NCBI GenBank assembly: GCA_944327425.1
Contig: CALVHJ010000011.1
Span: forward strand, 1 to 21,143
DNA: 21,143 nucleotides
Reading direction: 5' to 3'
Source: an uncultured Bacilli bacterium
GTDB lineage: Bacteria; Bacillota_I; Bacilli_A; RF39; UBA660
Shown here piece by piece: positions 5,354 through 13,039 of the stretch (within the stretch, counting starts at the first letter, position 1; each line of letters opens with the position of its first letter). The notes below the pieces were generated by a model. That model worked only from the letters and a program-made list of their open reading frames with translations, searched no databases and was not told where the DNA came from. The position numbers and the translations under genes are program-made.

Positions 5354-6133
5354 ATGCGTAAGTATTATCAATATTTAGGGTTAGCTTTAATAATGGTTTT
5401 TAGTTTTTATTATACAGAGAAAATAGCACTCATTGTTTTAAATAAGAATCCTTTAATGCAAAGTATTAATGAAAAAAAGCATGATTATGAAGAGAGTTTT
5501 GTTAATGCAACAATATGGGGTGATTATATTATACCTGGTATTAATGGCCTTGAAGTAAATGCAAGGGAATCTTTTTATAATATGCAAAGTTTAGATGCTT
5601 TTAATCATTATTATTTGGTTTATAATCAAGTAAAGCCGGAAATATCACTTGAAGATAATAAGGATAAAATAATTAATAAGGGAAATAGTAAATTAAAACA
5701 AGTTAGTTTAGTTTTAAGTGGTGTATCTATTATAAGTGATTATTTGATGGCTAACAATTATAAAGCTAGTTTGTTAGTAGATATTAATACTTATGAAGCT
5801 AAGAGTTATTTTGAAGTTATAAACAACGAAAAAGATGCTTTTTCATCTTTAGAAAATACCCTTAATCTTAATAAAGAAAATAAGCATATTTGTGTTGTTA
5901 ATGAAAATAATTATGATGTATGTAGAAAAAATAAGCATTATTTAGTAGAGCCCACACTTAGTTTGGGTAGTAATAATTATATTGACGTTAAAAACAATTT
6001 AGATAGTGGTAGTATTATTTTAATTTTAGATAGTGCTAGTTTAAGTGATGTTAAATTACTTTTAAAAGAAATTAAGTATAAGAATTATGATGTTGTTTAT
6101 TTAAGTGAAATTATTAGTGAAGAAAATGTTTGA
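5354..6133 (+). CDS. Membrane-anchored protein resembling a degenerate NodB (polysaccharide deacetylase) domain
   Basis: This 259-aa protein begins with a signal-anchor helix (about 6-30), so most of it is extracytoplasmic. Its C-terminal half echoes the polysaccharide-deacetylase barrel: 'NNYKASLLVD' as a core strand, then near the end 'SGSIILILD' and 'LLKEIKYKNYDVVYLSEII', matching the usual 'G-SIILLHD' and 'L-I-LK-KGY-FVTLSELL' blocks. The metal- and base-type residues are absent: the terminal HD is LD and no TFDDG or H-xxx-H site is visible. If the call is right it is a non-catalytic cell-envelope paralog. Two Cys (about 184 and 194) could form a disulfide. Start: AGGTGA 5-6 nt before the ATG. 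The family assignment is inference. Confidence 0.5.
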   Translation: MRKYYQYLGLALIMVFSFYYTEKIALIVLNKNPLMQSINEKKHDYEESFVNATIWGDYIIPGINGLEVNARESFYNMQSLDAFNHYYLVYNQVKPEISLEDNKDKIINKGNSKLKQVSLVLSGVSIISDYLMANNYKASLLVDINTYEAKSYFEVINNEKDAFSSLENTLNLNKENKHICVVNENNYDVCRKNKHYLVEPTLSLGSNNYIDVKNNLDSGSIILILDSASLSDVKLLLKEIKYKNYDVVYLSEIISEENV

Positions 6134-6151
6134 GGATATAGATATAGTAGA

Positions 6152-6175
6152 CATTAATAATAGTTATTATTAGTG
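6152..6175. other. Intergenic hairpin without a U-tract
   Basis: CATTAATAAT, AGTT loop, ATTATTAGTG forms a 10-bp stem with one G-U pair, 18 nt after the stop codon at 6133. No run of T follows, so it is not a standard terminator. It may stabilise the 3' end of the message. Confidence 0.3.
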
Positions 6176-6224
6176 GAAAAGTTAATACTTCTTTAGATAT
6201 ATGTCATTGATTGATTTAAGTTGG

Positions 6225-6253
6225 TTGCAATTGTAAAAGTTTTTTGGTATAAT
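6225..6253 (+). promoter_or_regulatory. Sigma-A promoter of the RNase J-like gene
   Basis: TTGCAA (6225-6230), 17 bp, TATAAT (6248-6253) with a TGG extension (6245-6247). The start would be near 6260, giving an untranslated leader of about 50 nt before the TTG at 6310. Confidence 0.8.
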
Positions 6254-6309
6254 GTTTGTGCCTTAAAACTTTTTTATTTTATTAGTTTTTTTGAATGGAG
6301 TTGATTATT

Positions 6310-7944
6310 TTGAGTAAAATAAAAATTTTTAGTCTGGGTGGATTAGATGAAAATGGTAAAAATATGTATATTGTGGAAATAGAAAAAGATATTTTTATCT
6401 TTGATTGTGGTCTTAAGTATGCAAGTGGAAATATGCTTGGTATTGATTATATTATTCCTGATTATTCTTATTTAGTAAAAAATAAAAAGAGAATTAAAGG
6501 TTTATTTATTACACATGGACATTTGGAGAATATGGGAGCTACCGCAGATTTACTTAGTCAAATACCCAATTTAAAAGTGTATGCAACAAAGTTTACTAAA
6601 TATGTATTAATGGAACAAGGAGTAAATGCTAATAATATTATTGAGATTAAAGCTCATAAAAAGATTAATTTTGGTAATATTAGTGTTTTTCCAATAAGTG
6701 TATCACATAGTGCACCAGATTCAGTAATGTATGTTATAAATACGAAAGATGGAGCAATATGTTATACTGGTGATTTTATTTTTGATCCGTCTATGATGGG
6801 AGCATATGATATGGATCTTGGTAAGATAGCTTATGTTGGAAAACAAGGAGTTTTATGTTTGCTTAGTGAATCGGTGTTTAGTGAGAATGTTGGACATACA
6901 TCTCCTAATCATAAACTTATTGATACTTTTAAAAAAGCAATTAAAAATGCTAAAGGTAGAGTAATGTTTATGGTTTTACCAACACATCTATATACAATAG
7001 AAGAAATTTTTCAAGCATCTCTAAATTCCCATCGAAAAATAGTTGTTATGGGTAAAAAGTTACAAAATGTAGTTAATTTTGGGTTAAAAGAAGGTTATTT
7101 ATCGGTAGCTAGTGATACTTTAGGAGATTTATCAAATATTAATGATAATAATGCTATTTTACTTATATGCGATGATAAAGCTAGTCCATATAATGCTATG
7201 TCAAAGATTATGAATGGATATGATAAATTTATTAAATTAAAAAGTGATGATACTATTGTTTTTGCTGAACCTAGATATGATAGTAATGAAAAGATTTTAG
7301 TTAGATTAGAAAATGATTTAGCTGAAATGGGTTGTGAAATTGTAAATATTCCTAGTGATAAAACAATACTTCATCATGCTTCAAGTGAAGATTTAATGCA
7401 AATGATTAAGCTTATGAGGCCAAAATATTATATGCCAGTAAAAGGGGATTATCGATATATGGTTGGTAATGCTGATCTTGGCTATTCTTTAGGTATTCCT
7501 CGGGAAAATATTATTTTGAAACAAAATGGGGAAGTTGTAGAATTTGATAATGGCGTTTTAGTTCCTAAAACGGAAAAAGTTAAAGTTGGCGATTATTTAA
7601 TAGATGGAAATTCTAGCGATGATATTGGTGAACTTGTTATAAAAGATAGAGAAATGTTAAGTGAGAATGGAATAGTTTTAATTAGTGCGACAATTTCAAG
7701 ACAAGATAAAGTGTTGTTAGTTGGTCCTGAGGTTACAACAAGAGGATTCATATATGTTAAAGATTCAGTAGAAATGATTCGGGAAATTAAAAAGATAAGT
7801 GAGGCAATAATCGAGAGAAATACCACGCCTAATTATGTTGATTTTAATAAAATTAAAATGGAAATTCGAGATGAATTATCTAAATATTTATATGAAGAGA
7901 CTGAGTGTAAACCAATGATTATTGCGGTTGTGCAAGAAGTGTAA
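6310..7944 (+). CDS. rnj: RNase J-family protein with degenerate active site (J2-like)
   Basis: Overall layout matches RNase J: a split metallo-beta-lactamase domain, a beta-CASP insert (about 200-360) and a C-terminal domain, 544 aa against about 555 in Bacillus. I chose TTG at 6310 because GGAG is spaced for it and the protein then opens MSKIKIFSLGGLDENGKN, the usual RNase J start. The metal-binding motif HGHxDHxGG reads HGHLENMGA (69-77), losing the Asp and the third His. The HGEY motif reads KGDY (378-381), replacing another His. The beta-CASP 'G-QGEP' segment is reduced to AEP. His133 and Asp155 remain. Bacillus RNase J2 also has an altered HGHxDH motif and works with J1, so this may be a structural partner of a catalytic J1 encoded elsewhere. 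Confidence 0.88.
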   Translation: MSKIKIFSLGGLDENGKNMYIVEIEKDIFIFDCGLKYASGNMLGIDYIIPDYSYLVKNKKRIKGLFITHGHLENMGATADLLSQIPNLKVYATKFTKYVLMEQGVNANNIIEIKAHKKINFGNISVFPISVSHSAPDSVMYVINTKDGAICYTGDFIFDPSMMGAYDMDLGKIAYVGKQGVLCLLSESVFSENVGHTSPNHKLIDTFKKAIKNAKGRVMFMVLPTHLYTIEEIFQASLNSHRKIVVMGKKLQNVVNFGLKEGYLSVASDTLGDLSNINDNNAILLICDDKASPYNAMSKIMNGYDKFIKLKSDDTIVFAEPRYDSNEKILVRLENDLAEMGCEIVNIPSDKTILHHASSEDLMQMIKLMRPKYYMPVKGDYRYMVGNADLGYSLGIPRENIILKQNGEVVEFDNGVLVPKTEKVKVGDYLIDGNSSDDIGELVIKDREMLSENGIVLISATISRQDKVLLVGPEVTTRGFIYVKDSVEMIREIKKISEAIIERNTTPNYVDFNKIKMEIRDELSKYLYEETECKPMIIAVVQEV

Positions 7945-7995
7945 AATTAATAATCATGTTTTAGAATTAATGTAGTAGATAGAATAAAAAAATAT

Positions 7996-8026
7996 AAATC
8001 ATCCATACTAAGAGTGGGTGATTTTT
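7996..8026 (+). promoter_or_regulatory. Hairpin covering the Shine-Dalgarno of the next gene; also terminator-like
   Basis: An 11-bp stem (7996-8006/8014-8024, two G-U pairs, 7-nt loop ACTAAGA) has its 3' arm on GTGGGTGATTT. That arm includes the GGGTGA ribosome site for the ATG at 8029. A run of five T (8022-8026) ends the arm and an A-rich stretch precedes the stem, so it could also end the RNase J transcript. If formed it would block translation of the ferritin-like gene, as a thermosensor or attenuator might. Confidence 0.5.
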
Positions 8027-8028
8027 AT

Positions 8029-8466
8029 ATGAAGGAACAAAATAATACAAATATTAAGTTTTTGAATCTAATTTATCAAAATGCTCAAATGGGACTTATT
8101 GGTATTGATACGGTTATTAAAAAAGTAGAAAGTGAAAAAATTGCTAAGTTAATTCAAGAACAGAGAAAGGAATACGAGGTGTTTTTAGAAGATGCAAGAA
8201 AGATATTACTTAAATATGGGGCAAAAGAAGAAGAAATTAGTAAATTAAAAGAATTAAGTAGCAAAGCCATGGCAGAAGTTATGACGATGGGTAAAGATGA
8301 CCATGAAATAGCCAAAATGATGATGGAAGGTAACCAAAAAGGAGTTTTAGAAATTACAGCAGAACTTAATAATTATGAAGGTGATGATGAGGAAATAATA
8401 AATTTAGCTCATAAATTATTAGCTACAGAGGAACATAATAGAGAAGAGTTTAAAAAATATTTATAG
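8029..8466 (+). CDS. Ferritin-like four-helix-bundle protein, uncharacterised
   Basis: This 145-aa, almost wholly helical, charged protein resembles a widespread uncharacterised Firmicutes family (ferritin-like, DUF2383-type). It opens 'LIYQNAQMGLIGIDTVIKKVE', continues 'LIQEQRKEYEVFLEDARKIL' and ends 'LAHKLLATEEHNREEFKKYL'. The pattern is four amphipathic helices with Glu and His scattered where ferritin-like proteins carry them. Metal binding is not established. There is no signal peptide, so it is cytoplasmic. I chose ATG 8029, with GGGTGA upstream, over the in-frame GTG at 8014, which lies in that Shine-Dalgarno region. The hairpin at 7996-8024 sequesters the site. A stress or storage role is inference from fold. 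Confidence 0.7.
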   Translation: MKEQNNTNIKFLNLIYQNAQMGLIGIDTVIKKVESEKIAKLIQEQRKEYEVFLEDARKILLKYGAKEEEISKLKELSSKAMAEVMTMGKDDHEIAKMMMEGNQKGVLEITAELNNYEGDDEEIINLAHKLLATEEHNREEFKKYL

Positions 8467-8476
8467 CTCTTCTTTT
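8442..8476 (+). terminator. Possible terminator of the ferritin-like gene
   Basis: AGAAGAG (8442-8448) pairs with CTCTTCT (8467-8473) across an 18-nt AT-rich loop, followed by TTT. The left arm lies in the coding sequence and the stop codon is in the loop. Confidence 0.45.
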
Positions 8477-8494
8477 CTATTTGCGTTTTTTGGA

Positions 8495-8523
8495 TTGATT
8501 TTTCAAGCATTTTTGTTTATAAT
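8495..8523 (+). promoter_or_regulatory. Sigma-A promoter of the lipoprotein-YtxGH operon
   Basis: TTGATT (8495-8500), 17 bp, TATAAT (8518-8523). A strong AGGAGG (8534-8539) follows before the ATG at 8544, so the leader is very short. Confidence 0.8.
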
Positions 8524-8543
8524 TATGAATTGTAGGAGGATTT

Positions 8544-9176
8544 ATGAAAAAGTTGTTCCTGCTAGGAATGATAATGATATTACTTACGGGGTGTACAAAT
8601 ATTTTTAATAGTTCAATTGATACTATTATTAATGAGGCTTTAAATAGTAGAGTAAATACAACAAATGTTAATCGTAAGGGATATAGTTATTATTTACCAA
8701 GAGGTTTAGTAGTTTATAGAACAAGAGAGTTTAATGAAGTATTAAGTGATCAAAAATATTTATATTATTTATATGTAGATGTTGTTAGCTATAATGATAA
8801 AATTGAATTTAGTTATACGGCTAATAATGATGCTTATTATTCAACTGGTTTGTTAAATCAAGAAAAAAATGGATATGTTGAGATAAATAATTATGAAAAT
8901 GATCAATATTTAATTGAAATTATGTATAATTATGCTAAAATAGAAGTAATAGCATATGAAAGTGATATAAAAGAAGTTGTGGCATATGCTATGAGCATAT
9001 TATCTTCAATTACGTATAATGATAGTGTAATTATAAATTATTTAGGCGATGATGTATTTGAGTCATTTGAAGAAGATTATGATATTTTTGAAATTGTAGG
9101 TAGTGATAATTACTTAGAATTTGCTGATGATATAGAAGAAACTGATGAAGTTAGAGATCCGGATTATATAAATTAG
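8544..9176 (+). CDS. Lipoprotein, unknown function
   Basis: This 210-aa protein has a lipoprotein signal peptide: basic MKK, a hydrophobic core, and the lipobox L-T-G-C with the modified Cys at residue 17. It would be lipid-anchored on the outer face of the membrane. The mature part is rich in Tyr, Asn, Asp and Ile, probably beta-strand rich, with a strongly acidic tail (about 165-208). No domain is recognised. It is first in an apparent operon; the next gene starts 12 nt after its stop. An AGGAGG site five nt before the ATG supports the start. Confidence 0.8.
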   Translation: MKKLFLLGMIMILLTGCTNIFNSSIDTIINEALNSRVNTTNVNRKGYSYYLPRGLVVYRTREFNEVLSDQKYLYYLYVDVVSYNDKIEFSYTANNDAYYSTGLLNQEKNGYVEINNYENDQYLIEIMYNYAKIEVIAYESDIKEVVAYAMSILSSITYNDSVIINYLGDDVFESFEEDYDIFEIVGSDNYLEFADDIEETDEVRDPDYIN

Positions 9177-9188
9177 GAAGGTGATATT

Positions 9189-10076
9189 ATGGGTTTAGTT
9201 AGTAAACTTAAAAATATTTTATTTGAAGAAGAAGAAGTAGAGATACCGGTTATTGAAAAAAAAGAGAAGAGGCCGGAGGTAGTAAAAGAGTATAGAGAAC
9301 TACCAAAAAAAGAAGAAGTTAAGGTAACCAATTATCAAAATTATAATGATTTAGAGCCTACTATTCGGGAAGAGAAAAAAATGGAAGAAAAAGTACGCTT
9401 TAATACTAATAGTGATGTTGTAAGTGAAAGAGAAATTTTTAAGAGTGAAAAGACTTTTAATTTTCCGGCTTTCGATGAAGAGGAATTTGATAGTTTTGTT
9501 CCTAAAAAAAGAAGTACTAATGTGATGGAACATGAAAAGAAAAAACAAGTAAAAACACCAGAATATAAACAAGATTATCGAAAAGATTATAAGAAACCTG
9601 AAGAACCAAAGGAAGTTAAAAAGTTTAGACCATCACCAATTATAAGTCCGGTTTATGGTATTTTGGATAAAAATTATACCCCTGATGAAATTACGACCAG
9701 AACTGATACTACACCTAGTCGGTCTTTAGATGTTGATACTGTAAGAAAAAAAGCTTTTGGAACAAAAGAAGAAAAAGAAGCTATATCTAAAAGTACTCGA
9801 GAAGTAGGAGTAGATAAAGCTTTAGAAGAAAGATTAGAAAAAGCAAGAACGATAGATGAGTTGTTAAAAGATAGTAGTGATGAAGTAATAGATATTAAAG
9901 AAGACATTGATGAAGAAACATTTGAATCATTACCTAGTATTGACAATTTAGAGGATGAAGATGAAAATTTAGAGGTTAAAGAAGATGCTCCTTTAGATGA
10001 TGATAATGATACTTTGGAAAATGATTTGTTTGATTTAATTGATTCAATGTATGAGAATAGAGAGGAGGATAAGTAA
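9189..10076 (+). CDS. Acidic/basic low-complexity cytoplasmic protein
   Basis: This 295-aa protein is rich in Lys and Glu and mostly predicted disordered. A short amphipathic start (GLVSKLKNILFEEEE) precedes a long charged linker. The one conserved-looking island is about residues 147-167, PSPIISPVYGILDKNYTPDEI, which looks like a peptide-docking motif. After it come charged helices and an acidic C-terminus (about 235-295). There is no membrane segment. It sits between a lipoprotein gene and ytxG/ytxH-like genes, and its stop overlaps the next ATG as TAATG, implying coupled translation. I infer a scaffold or adaptor near the membrane. No family name is claimed. Confidence 0.65.
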   Translation: MGLVSKLKNILFEEEEVEIPVIEKKEKRPEVVKEYRELPKKEEVKVTNYQNYNDLEPTIREEKKMEEKVRFNTNSDVVSEREIFKSEKTFNFPAFDEEEFDSFVPKKRSTNVMEHEKKKQVKTPEYKQDYRKDYKKPEEPKEVKKFRPSPIISPVYGILDKNYTPDEITTRTDTTPSRSLDVDTVRKKAFGTKEEKEAISKSTREVGVDKALEERLEKARTIDELLKDSSDEVIDIKEDIDEETFESLPSIDNLEDEDENLEVKEDAPLDDDNDTLENDLFDLIDSMYENREEDK

Positions 10077-10372
10077 TGGATTTTTGGCTATCATTTTTAC
10101 CAATTATTATTTATATTTTGTTAATAATTATTTTAATTATTGGTATAATATTAGGGATAAAGTCAATTATCACCATTAACAAAGTTGAAAAAGTAGTTGA
10201 TGATGTTAATGAAAAAGTAGAATCTTTAAATGGTTTATTCCAAATTGTTGATTTTACGACTGATAAGTTAGTTTCTATTACTGATAAAGTAGTGGATGGA
10301 ATTTCAGCGTTAGCATCAAAGTTGTTTTTTAAAAAGAAAAAAAATAAAGAGGAGGAGAAAGACGATGAGTAA
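10076..10372 (+). CDS. YtxG/DUF948-like single-pass membrane protein
   Basis: This 98-aa protein has one N-terminal hydrophobic helix (about 5-29), then a coiled-coil-like stretch 'ITINKVEKVVDDVNEKVESLNGLF' and a lysine-rich tail. That is the layout of DUF948/YtxG proteins, whose repeats of V-x-x-V-N-x-x-V span the membrane-proximal helix. In Bacillus ytxG lies beside ytxH in a general-stress operon, and here a YtxH-like gene overlaps its 3' end by 8 nt. Its ATG overlaps the previous stop (TAATG). The protein is shorter than typical YtxG (about 140 aa). The family call rests on layout plus neighbour. Confidence 0.65.
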   Translation: MDFWLSFLPIIIYILLIIILIIGIILGIKSIITINKVEKVVDDVNEKVESLNGLFQIVDFTTDKLVSITDKVVDGISALASKLFFKKKKNKEEEKDDE

Positions 10373-10793
10373 AAAAAGTGGTTTAGGTAAATTTTTGTTA
10401 GGAGCAGGTATTGGAGTTGGGTTAGGAATACTTTTTGCACCTAAAAGTGGTAAAGAGACAAGAGCGGATTTGAAAAAGAAAATGGATAATTTGCTTGAAA
10501 AAGTTAAAAATATTGATGTTGAAGAAGTAAAACAAACAATTGAAGAAAAAGTAAGGGAAATAAAAGAAGATTTAAAAAATTTAGATAAAGAAACTGTTGC
10601 TGCTAAAATTAAGGAACAGGCTAAGAAAATTAGAAAAAAAGCTGATGAATTAGTGACTTATGCTGTAGAAAAAGGAACGCCGGTAATTGAAGCTGCCGCA
10701 AGAGAAGTAAAAGAATCAACTATTAAAGCATTAGAAGCTATTACTAATAAGTTAAAAGATGAACCAAAAAAGATAGAAAAAGTTACTAAGTAA
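10365..10793 (+). CDS. YtxH domain-containing protein
   Basis: This 142-aa protein opens with the YtxH signature: a Gly-rich hydrophobic segment directly followed by 'LFAPKSGKETR' (about residues 10-33). The remainder is one long amphipathic, Lys/Glu-rich helical region (35-142) with apolipoprotein-like periodicity. In Bacillus YtxH belongs to the SigB/SigH general-stress genes; its biochemical role is unknown. The start overlaps the previous gene by 8 nt with GGAGGAG upstream, so it is translated in the same operon. A strong terminator follows at once. Confidence 0.85.
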   Translation: MSKKSGLGKFLLGAGIGVGLGILFAPKSGKETRADLKKKMDNLLEKVKNIDVEEVKQTIEEKVREIKEDLKNLDKETVAAKIKEQAKKIRKKADELVTYAVEKGTPVIEAAAREVKESTIKALEAITNKLKDEPKKIEKVTK

Positions 10794-10823
10794 ACTATTA
10801 TGCCAAATCATAATAGTTTTTTT
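10792..10823 (+). terminator. Intrinsic terminator of the lipoprotein-YtxGH operon
   Basis: A perfect 11-bp stem (AAACTATTATG/CATAATAGTTT; 10792-10802 and 10809-10819) with a 6-nt loop ends in a run of seven T (10817-10823). It begins in the YtxH stop codon. Confidence 0.88.
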
Positions 10824-10832
10824 CTTAATGCC

Positions 10833-10861
10833 TTGACTTTTTGGGCTATTAAAGATATACT
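10833..10861 (+). promoter_or_regulatory. Sigma-A promoter of the B-repeat surface protein
   Basis: TTGACT (10833-10838), 17 bp, TATACT (10856-10861): five of six consensus bases in each box. It gives a leader of about 22 nt before the ATG at 10890. Confidence 0.85.
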
Positions 10862-10889
10862 TAGCATATAGGAAAGTAAGGGTGGTAAA

Positions 10890-12980
10890 ATGGAAAAAGA
10901 ATATCAAATAAGTTGGGGAAAAATTATTGGTGTTACAGCACTTATTATCATAATTATTGCTATAATCTATTTAATTTATCCTAGAAAAGATAATACAATG
11001 CTTACTCAACAAACATATATTAGTAATATTACGTTGATGAAAAATGCGGGTTTTGAATATTTTAGAGGTAATAATTTACCTAAAGATATAGGAGATTCTA
11101 AAAGGCTTAGTTTAGATGAAATGTTAGTTCGAAATTTAATTATTGAATTTTATGATGAAGAGGGAAATACTTGTAATAGATCTAATAGTTATATAGAAGC
11201 TACTAAAACAATGGAAAATGAATATGAAATGAGTGTTTATTTAAGTTGTGATAATAAATCAGATTATATTGTAACTTCTATTTCAGATGTGGTTTGTACA
11301 GATTGTAATGTAATAGATAAAAATACCGATACTACTAGTAATAATACTGTAAATAATGATACAGATACTACTAGTAATTCTTCTAGTACTAATACAGGAA
11401 ATTTAAAACCTACTTATACAACTAATAATAATTATAACAATAATACTAGTAGTAATTCTAGTGATAAACCTGTGCAAGTAACTCAGACAACAAATATTAA
11501 TATTAATTATGTGAATACTTGTTGTACTAATGGAACTAATAGTAATTGTGATAATAATTGTCTTGCTAATGTTTATCATTCTGTGGTATTTGATGCTAAT
11601 GGGGGATCAAGCGTTAGAACTCAAATTGTCAAGCATGGACAAACAGCTAGTTATAAAACTACATATAGAGCAGGTTATGAGTTTTTAGGTTGGTATTTGA
11701 ATGGAGAAGAGTATGATTTTTCAACACCAGTTACTAACAAAATAACTTTATATGCTAAGTGGCGAAAAAAAGATATTGAAGATGAGCCAAAGAAAGAATA
11801 TATTGTTGATTTTGATTCAAACGGTGGTAGTTATGTAGCACCAGAAGAAGTACTCGAAGGTGATGCGGTTACAAGACCAAGTGATCCAATTAGAAAATGT
11901 TATACTTTTGCTGGTTGGTATGTTGATGAAGAGTTAACAGAAAGATATAATTTTAATTCTATAGTAACAAGTGATATGACACTATATGCTAAGTGGATAG
12001 ATGATGGAACATGTAAAGAAACATATATTGTAGATTTTGATTCAAATGGTGGTAGTTATGTAGCATCAGAAGAAGTACTTGAGGGTGATGCGGTTGATAG
12101 ACCTAAAAATCCTACTAAAGAATGCTATGATTTTGGTGGTTGGTATACTGATCAAGCATTAACAAAACGTTATAGTTTTTCAACTCCTGTAACAAGCGAT
12201 ATGACACTATATGCTAAATGGATAGATAATGGAACATGTAAAGAAAAATATATTGTTGATTTTGATTCAAATGGCGGTTCAAGCGTTAGAAGTCAGTCAG
12301 TTTTAGAAGGAGCCAGAGCTACAGAACCAAATGATCCAACAAGAAGTGGTTATAGATTCTTAGGATGGTATTTAGATGGTAGTAAGTTTAGTTTTAATAC
12401 GAGAATATATGAAGATATAACTTTAGTAGCTAAATGGGAAAAGGAAGAAGAAAAGTATAATACATATTGTAAAGTAGAAAATGATACTTATTATTCTATT
12501 AGTTATACCTCAGAATATGCAACTAGTCCATATATGAATTGGTCAATTAAGTTTGGTGATCTAAGAAATGTTGATGATTTAAAGATTACTAAAGTTGGTT
12601 ATTTAACAAGTACATCAATGTATAATAGTGCTTATAACAAATACTATAATCAAAATACTTCAATGGTTGGCGGAAATAGTAAATATGAAGTAAATGCTAC
12701 TTCAGGATCTATGCTTAAGACTTATTCACTTAAAGCTGCTAATTTTACTAAATCTTTATCTGCTCCTTATTATCGAAGTGGATATTGGTATGTAGATGCA
12801 TCAGTTTATATTAAAAATAAAAATGATGTTACTCCATATGCTAGTAGTATTGGTAAAGTTTACTTTATTCCTTTCTATTTTGATGTTAAATATACGGATT
12901 TAAATAACTGTGTTGATGATAAAGCATCTAATAGTTATAAGTATAGTAATTATAAAATAGTTGATAGTTATTGGAAATAA
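10890..12980 (+). CDS. Membrane-anchored surface protein with four InlB B-repeats
   Basis: This 696-aa protein has an N-terminal signal-anchor helix (about 11-30) with no cleavage motif, so it is tethered with its C-terminus outside. After a first globular region (32-138) with a Cys pair (CTDC), a Thr/Asn/Ser-rich linker (about 140-215) leads to a Cys-rich spot (CCTNGTNSNC). Four InlB B-repeats (Listeria-Bacteroides/Flg_new type) follow at 232-291, 304-369, 379-444 and 454-516. Each starts VxFDxNGG, has GWY in the middle and ends LYAKW or LVAKW. The last 180 residues are a Tyr/Ser-rich beta-type domain. No LPxTG motif is present. Such repeats act as stalks or adhesion modules. An AAGGGTGG site precedes the ATG. 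Confidence 0.88.
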   Translation: MEKEYQISWGKIIGVTALIIIIIAIIYLIYPRKDNTMLTQQTYISNITLMKNAGFEYFRGNNLPKDIGDSKRLSLDEMLVRNLIIEFYDEEGNTCNRSNSYIEATKTMENEYEMSVYLSCDNKSDYIVTSISDVVCTDCNVIDKNTDTTSNNTVNNDTDTTSNSSSTNTGNLKPTYTTNNNYNNNTSSNSSDKPVQVTQTTNININYVNTCCTNGTNSNCDNNCLANVYHSVVFDANGGSSVRTQIVKHGQTASYKTTYRAGYEFLGWYLNGEEYDFSTPVTNKITLYAKWRKKDIEDEPKKEYIVDFDSNGGSYVAPEEVLEGDAVTRPSDPIRKCYTFAGWYVDEELTERYNFNSIVTSDMTLYAKWIDDGTCKETYIVDFDSNGGSYVASEEVLEGDAVDRPKNPTKECYDFGGWYTDQALTKRYSFSTPVTSDMTLYAKWIDNGTCKEKYIVDFDSNGGSSVRSQSVLEGARATEPNDPTRSGYRFLGWYLDGSKFSFNTRIYEDITLVAKWEKEEEKYNTYCKVENDTYYSISYTSEYATSPYMNWSIKFGDLRNVDDLKITKVGYLTSTSMYNSAYNKYYNQNTSMVGGNSKYEVNATSGSMLKTYSLKAANFTKSLSAPYYRSGYWYVDASVYIKNKNDVTPYASSIGKVYFIPFYFDVKYTDLNNCVDDKASNSYKYSNYKIVDSYWK
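11583..12437 (+). repeat. Four tandem B-repeat units, two nearly identical in DNA
   Basis: Units lie at 11583-11762, 11799-11996, 12024-12221 and 12249-12437. Units 2 and 3 share long near-identical blocks: the 5' block from TTTTGATTCAAA to GGTGATGCGGTT, and the 3' block ATGACACTATATGCTAA with the following linker GGAACATGTAAAGAAA. Unit 4 shares the 5' block start and the same upstream linker. Unit 1 is more diverged. This indicates recent tandem duplication of a 225-bp unit including the linker. Confidence 0.85.
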
Positions 12981-12985
12981 AAGCT

Positions 12986-13018
12986 AAAGTTCATAGACCT
13001 AGTAGTTTATGAACTTTT
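12986..13018 (+). terminator. Intrinsic terminator of the surface protein gene
   Basis: A perfect 10-bp stem (AAAGTTCATA/TATGAACTTT; 12986-12995 and 13008-13017) with a 12-nt loop is followed by TTGTT. The T-tract is short, so some readthrough into the aminopeptidase gene, for which I see no clear own promoter, is plausible. Confidence 0.6.
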
Positions 13019-13039
13019 GTTATAAGAAAGGTTGATTTA

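Noticed and set aside
6295..6309. ATG at 6295 as the RNase J-like start
   Set aside because: The ATG overlaps the GGAG ribosome site itself; TTG at 6310 has correct spacing and gives the family's normal N-terminus.
9351..9946. Minus-strand open frames opposite the Lys/Glu-rich protein
   Set aside because: Antisense reading of GAA/AAA-rich codons gives Phe/Ser/Leu-rich translations by default; no Shine-Dalgarno or promoter.
10111..10440. 109-aa minus-strand frame opposite the YtxG-like gene
   Set aside because: Shadow of the plus-strand coding sequence; low-complexity Ser/Phe translation and no initiation signals.
11583..12437. CRISPR-like interpretation of the repeated DNA
   Set aside because: The repeats are long, in-frame, coding and encode InlB B-repeat motifs; no short repeat/spacer pattern exists.
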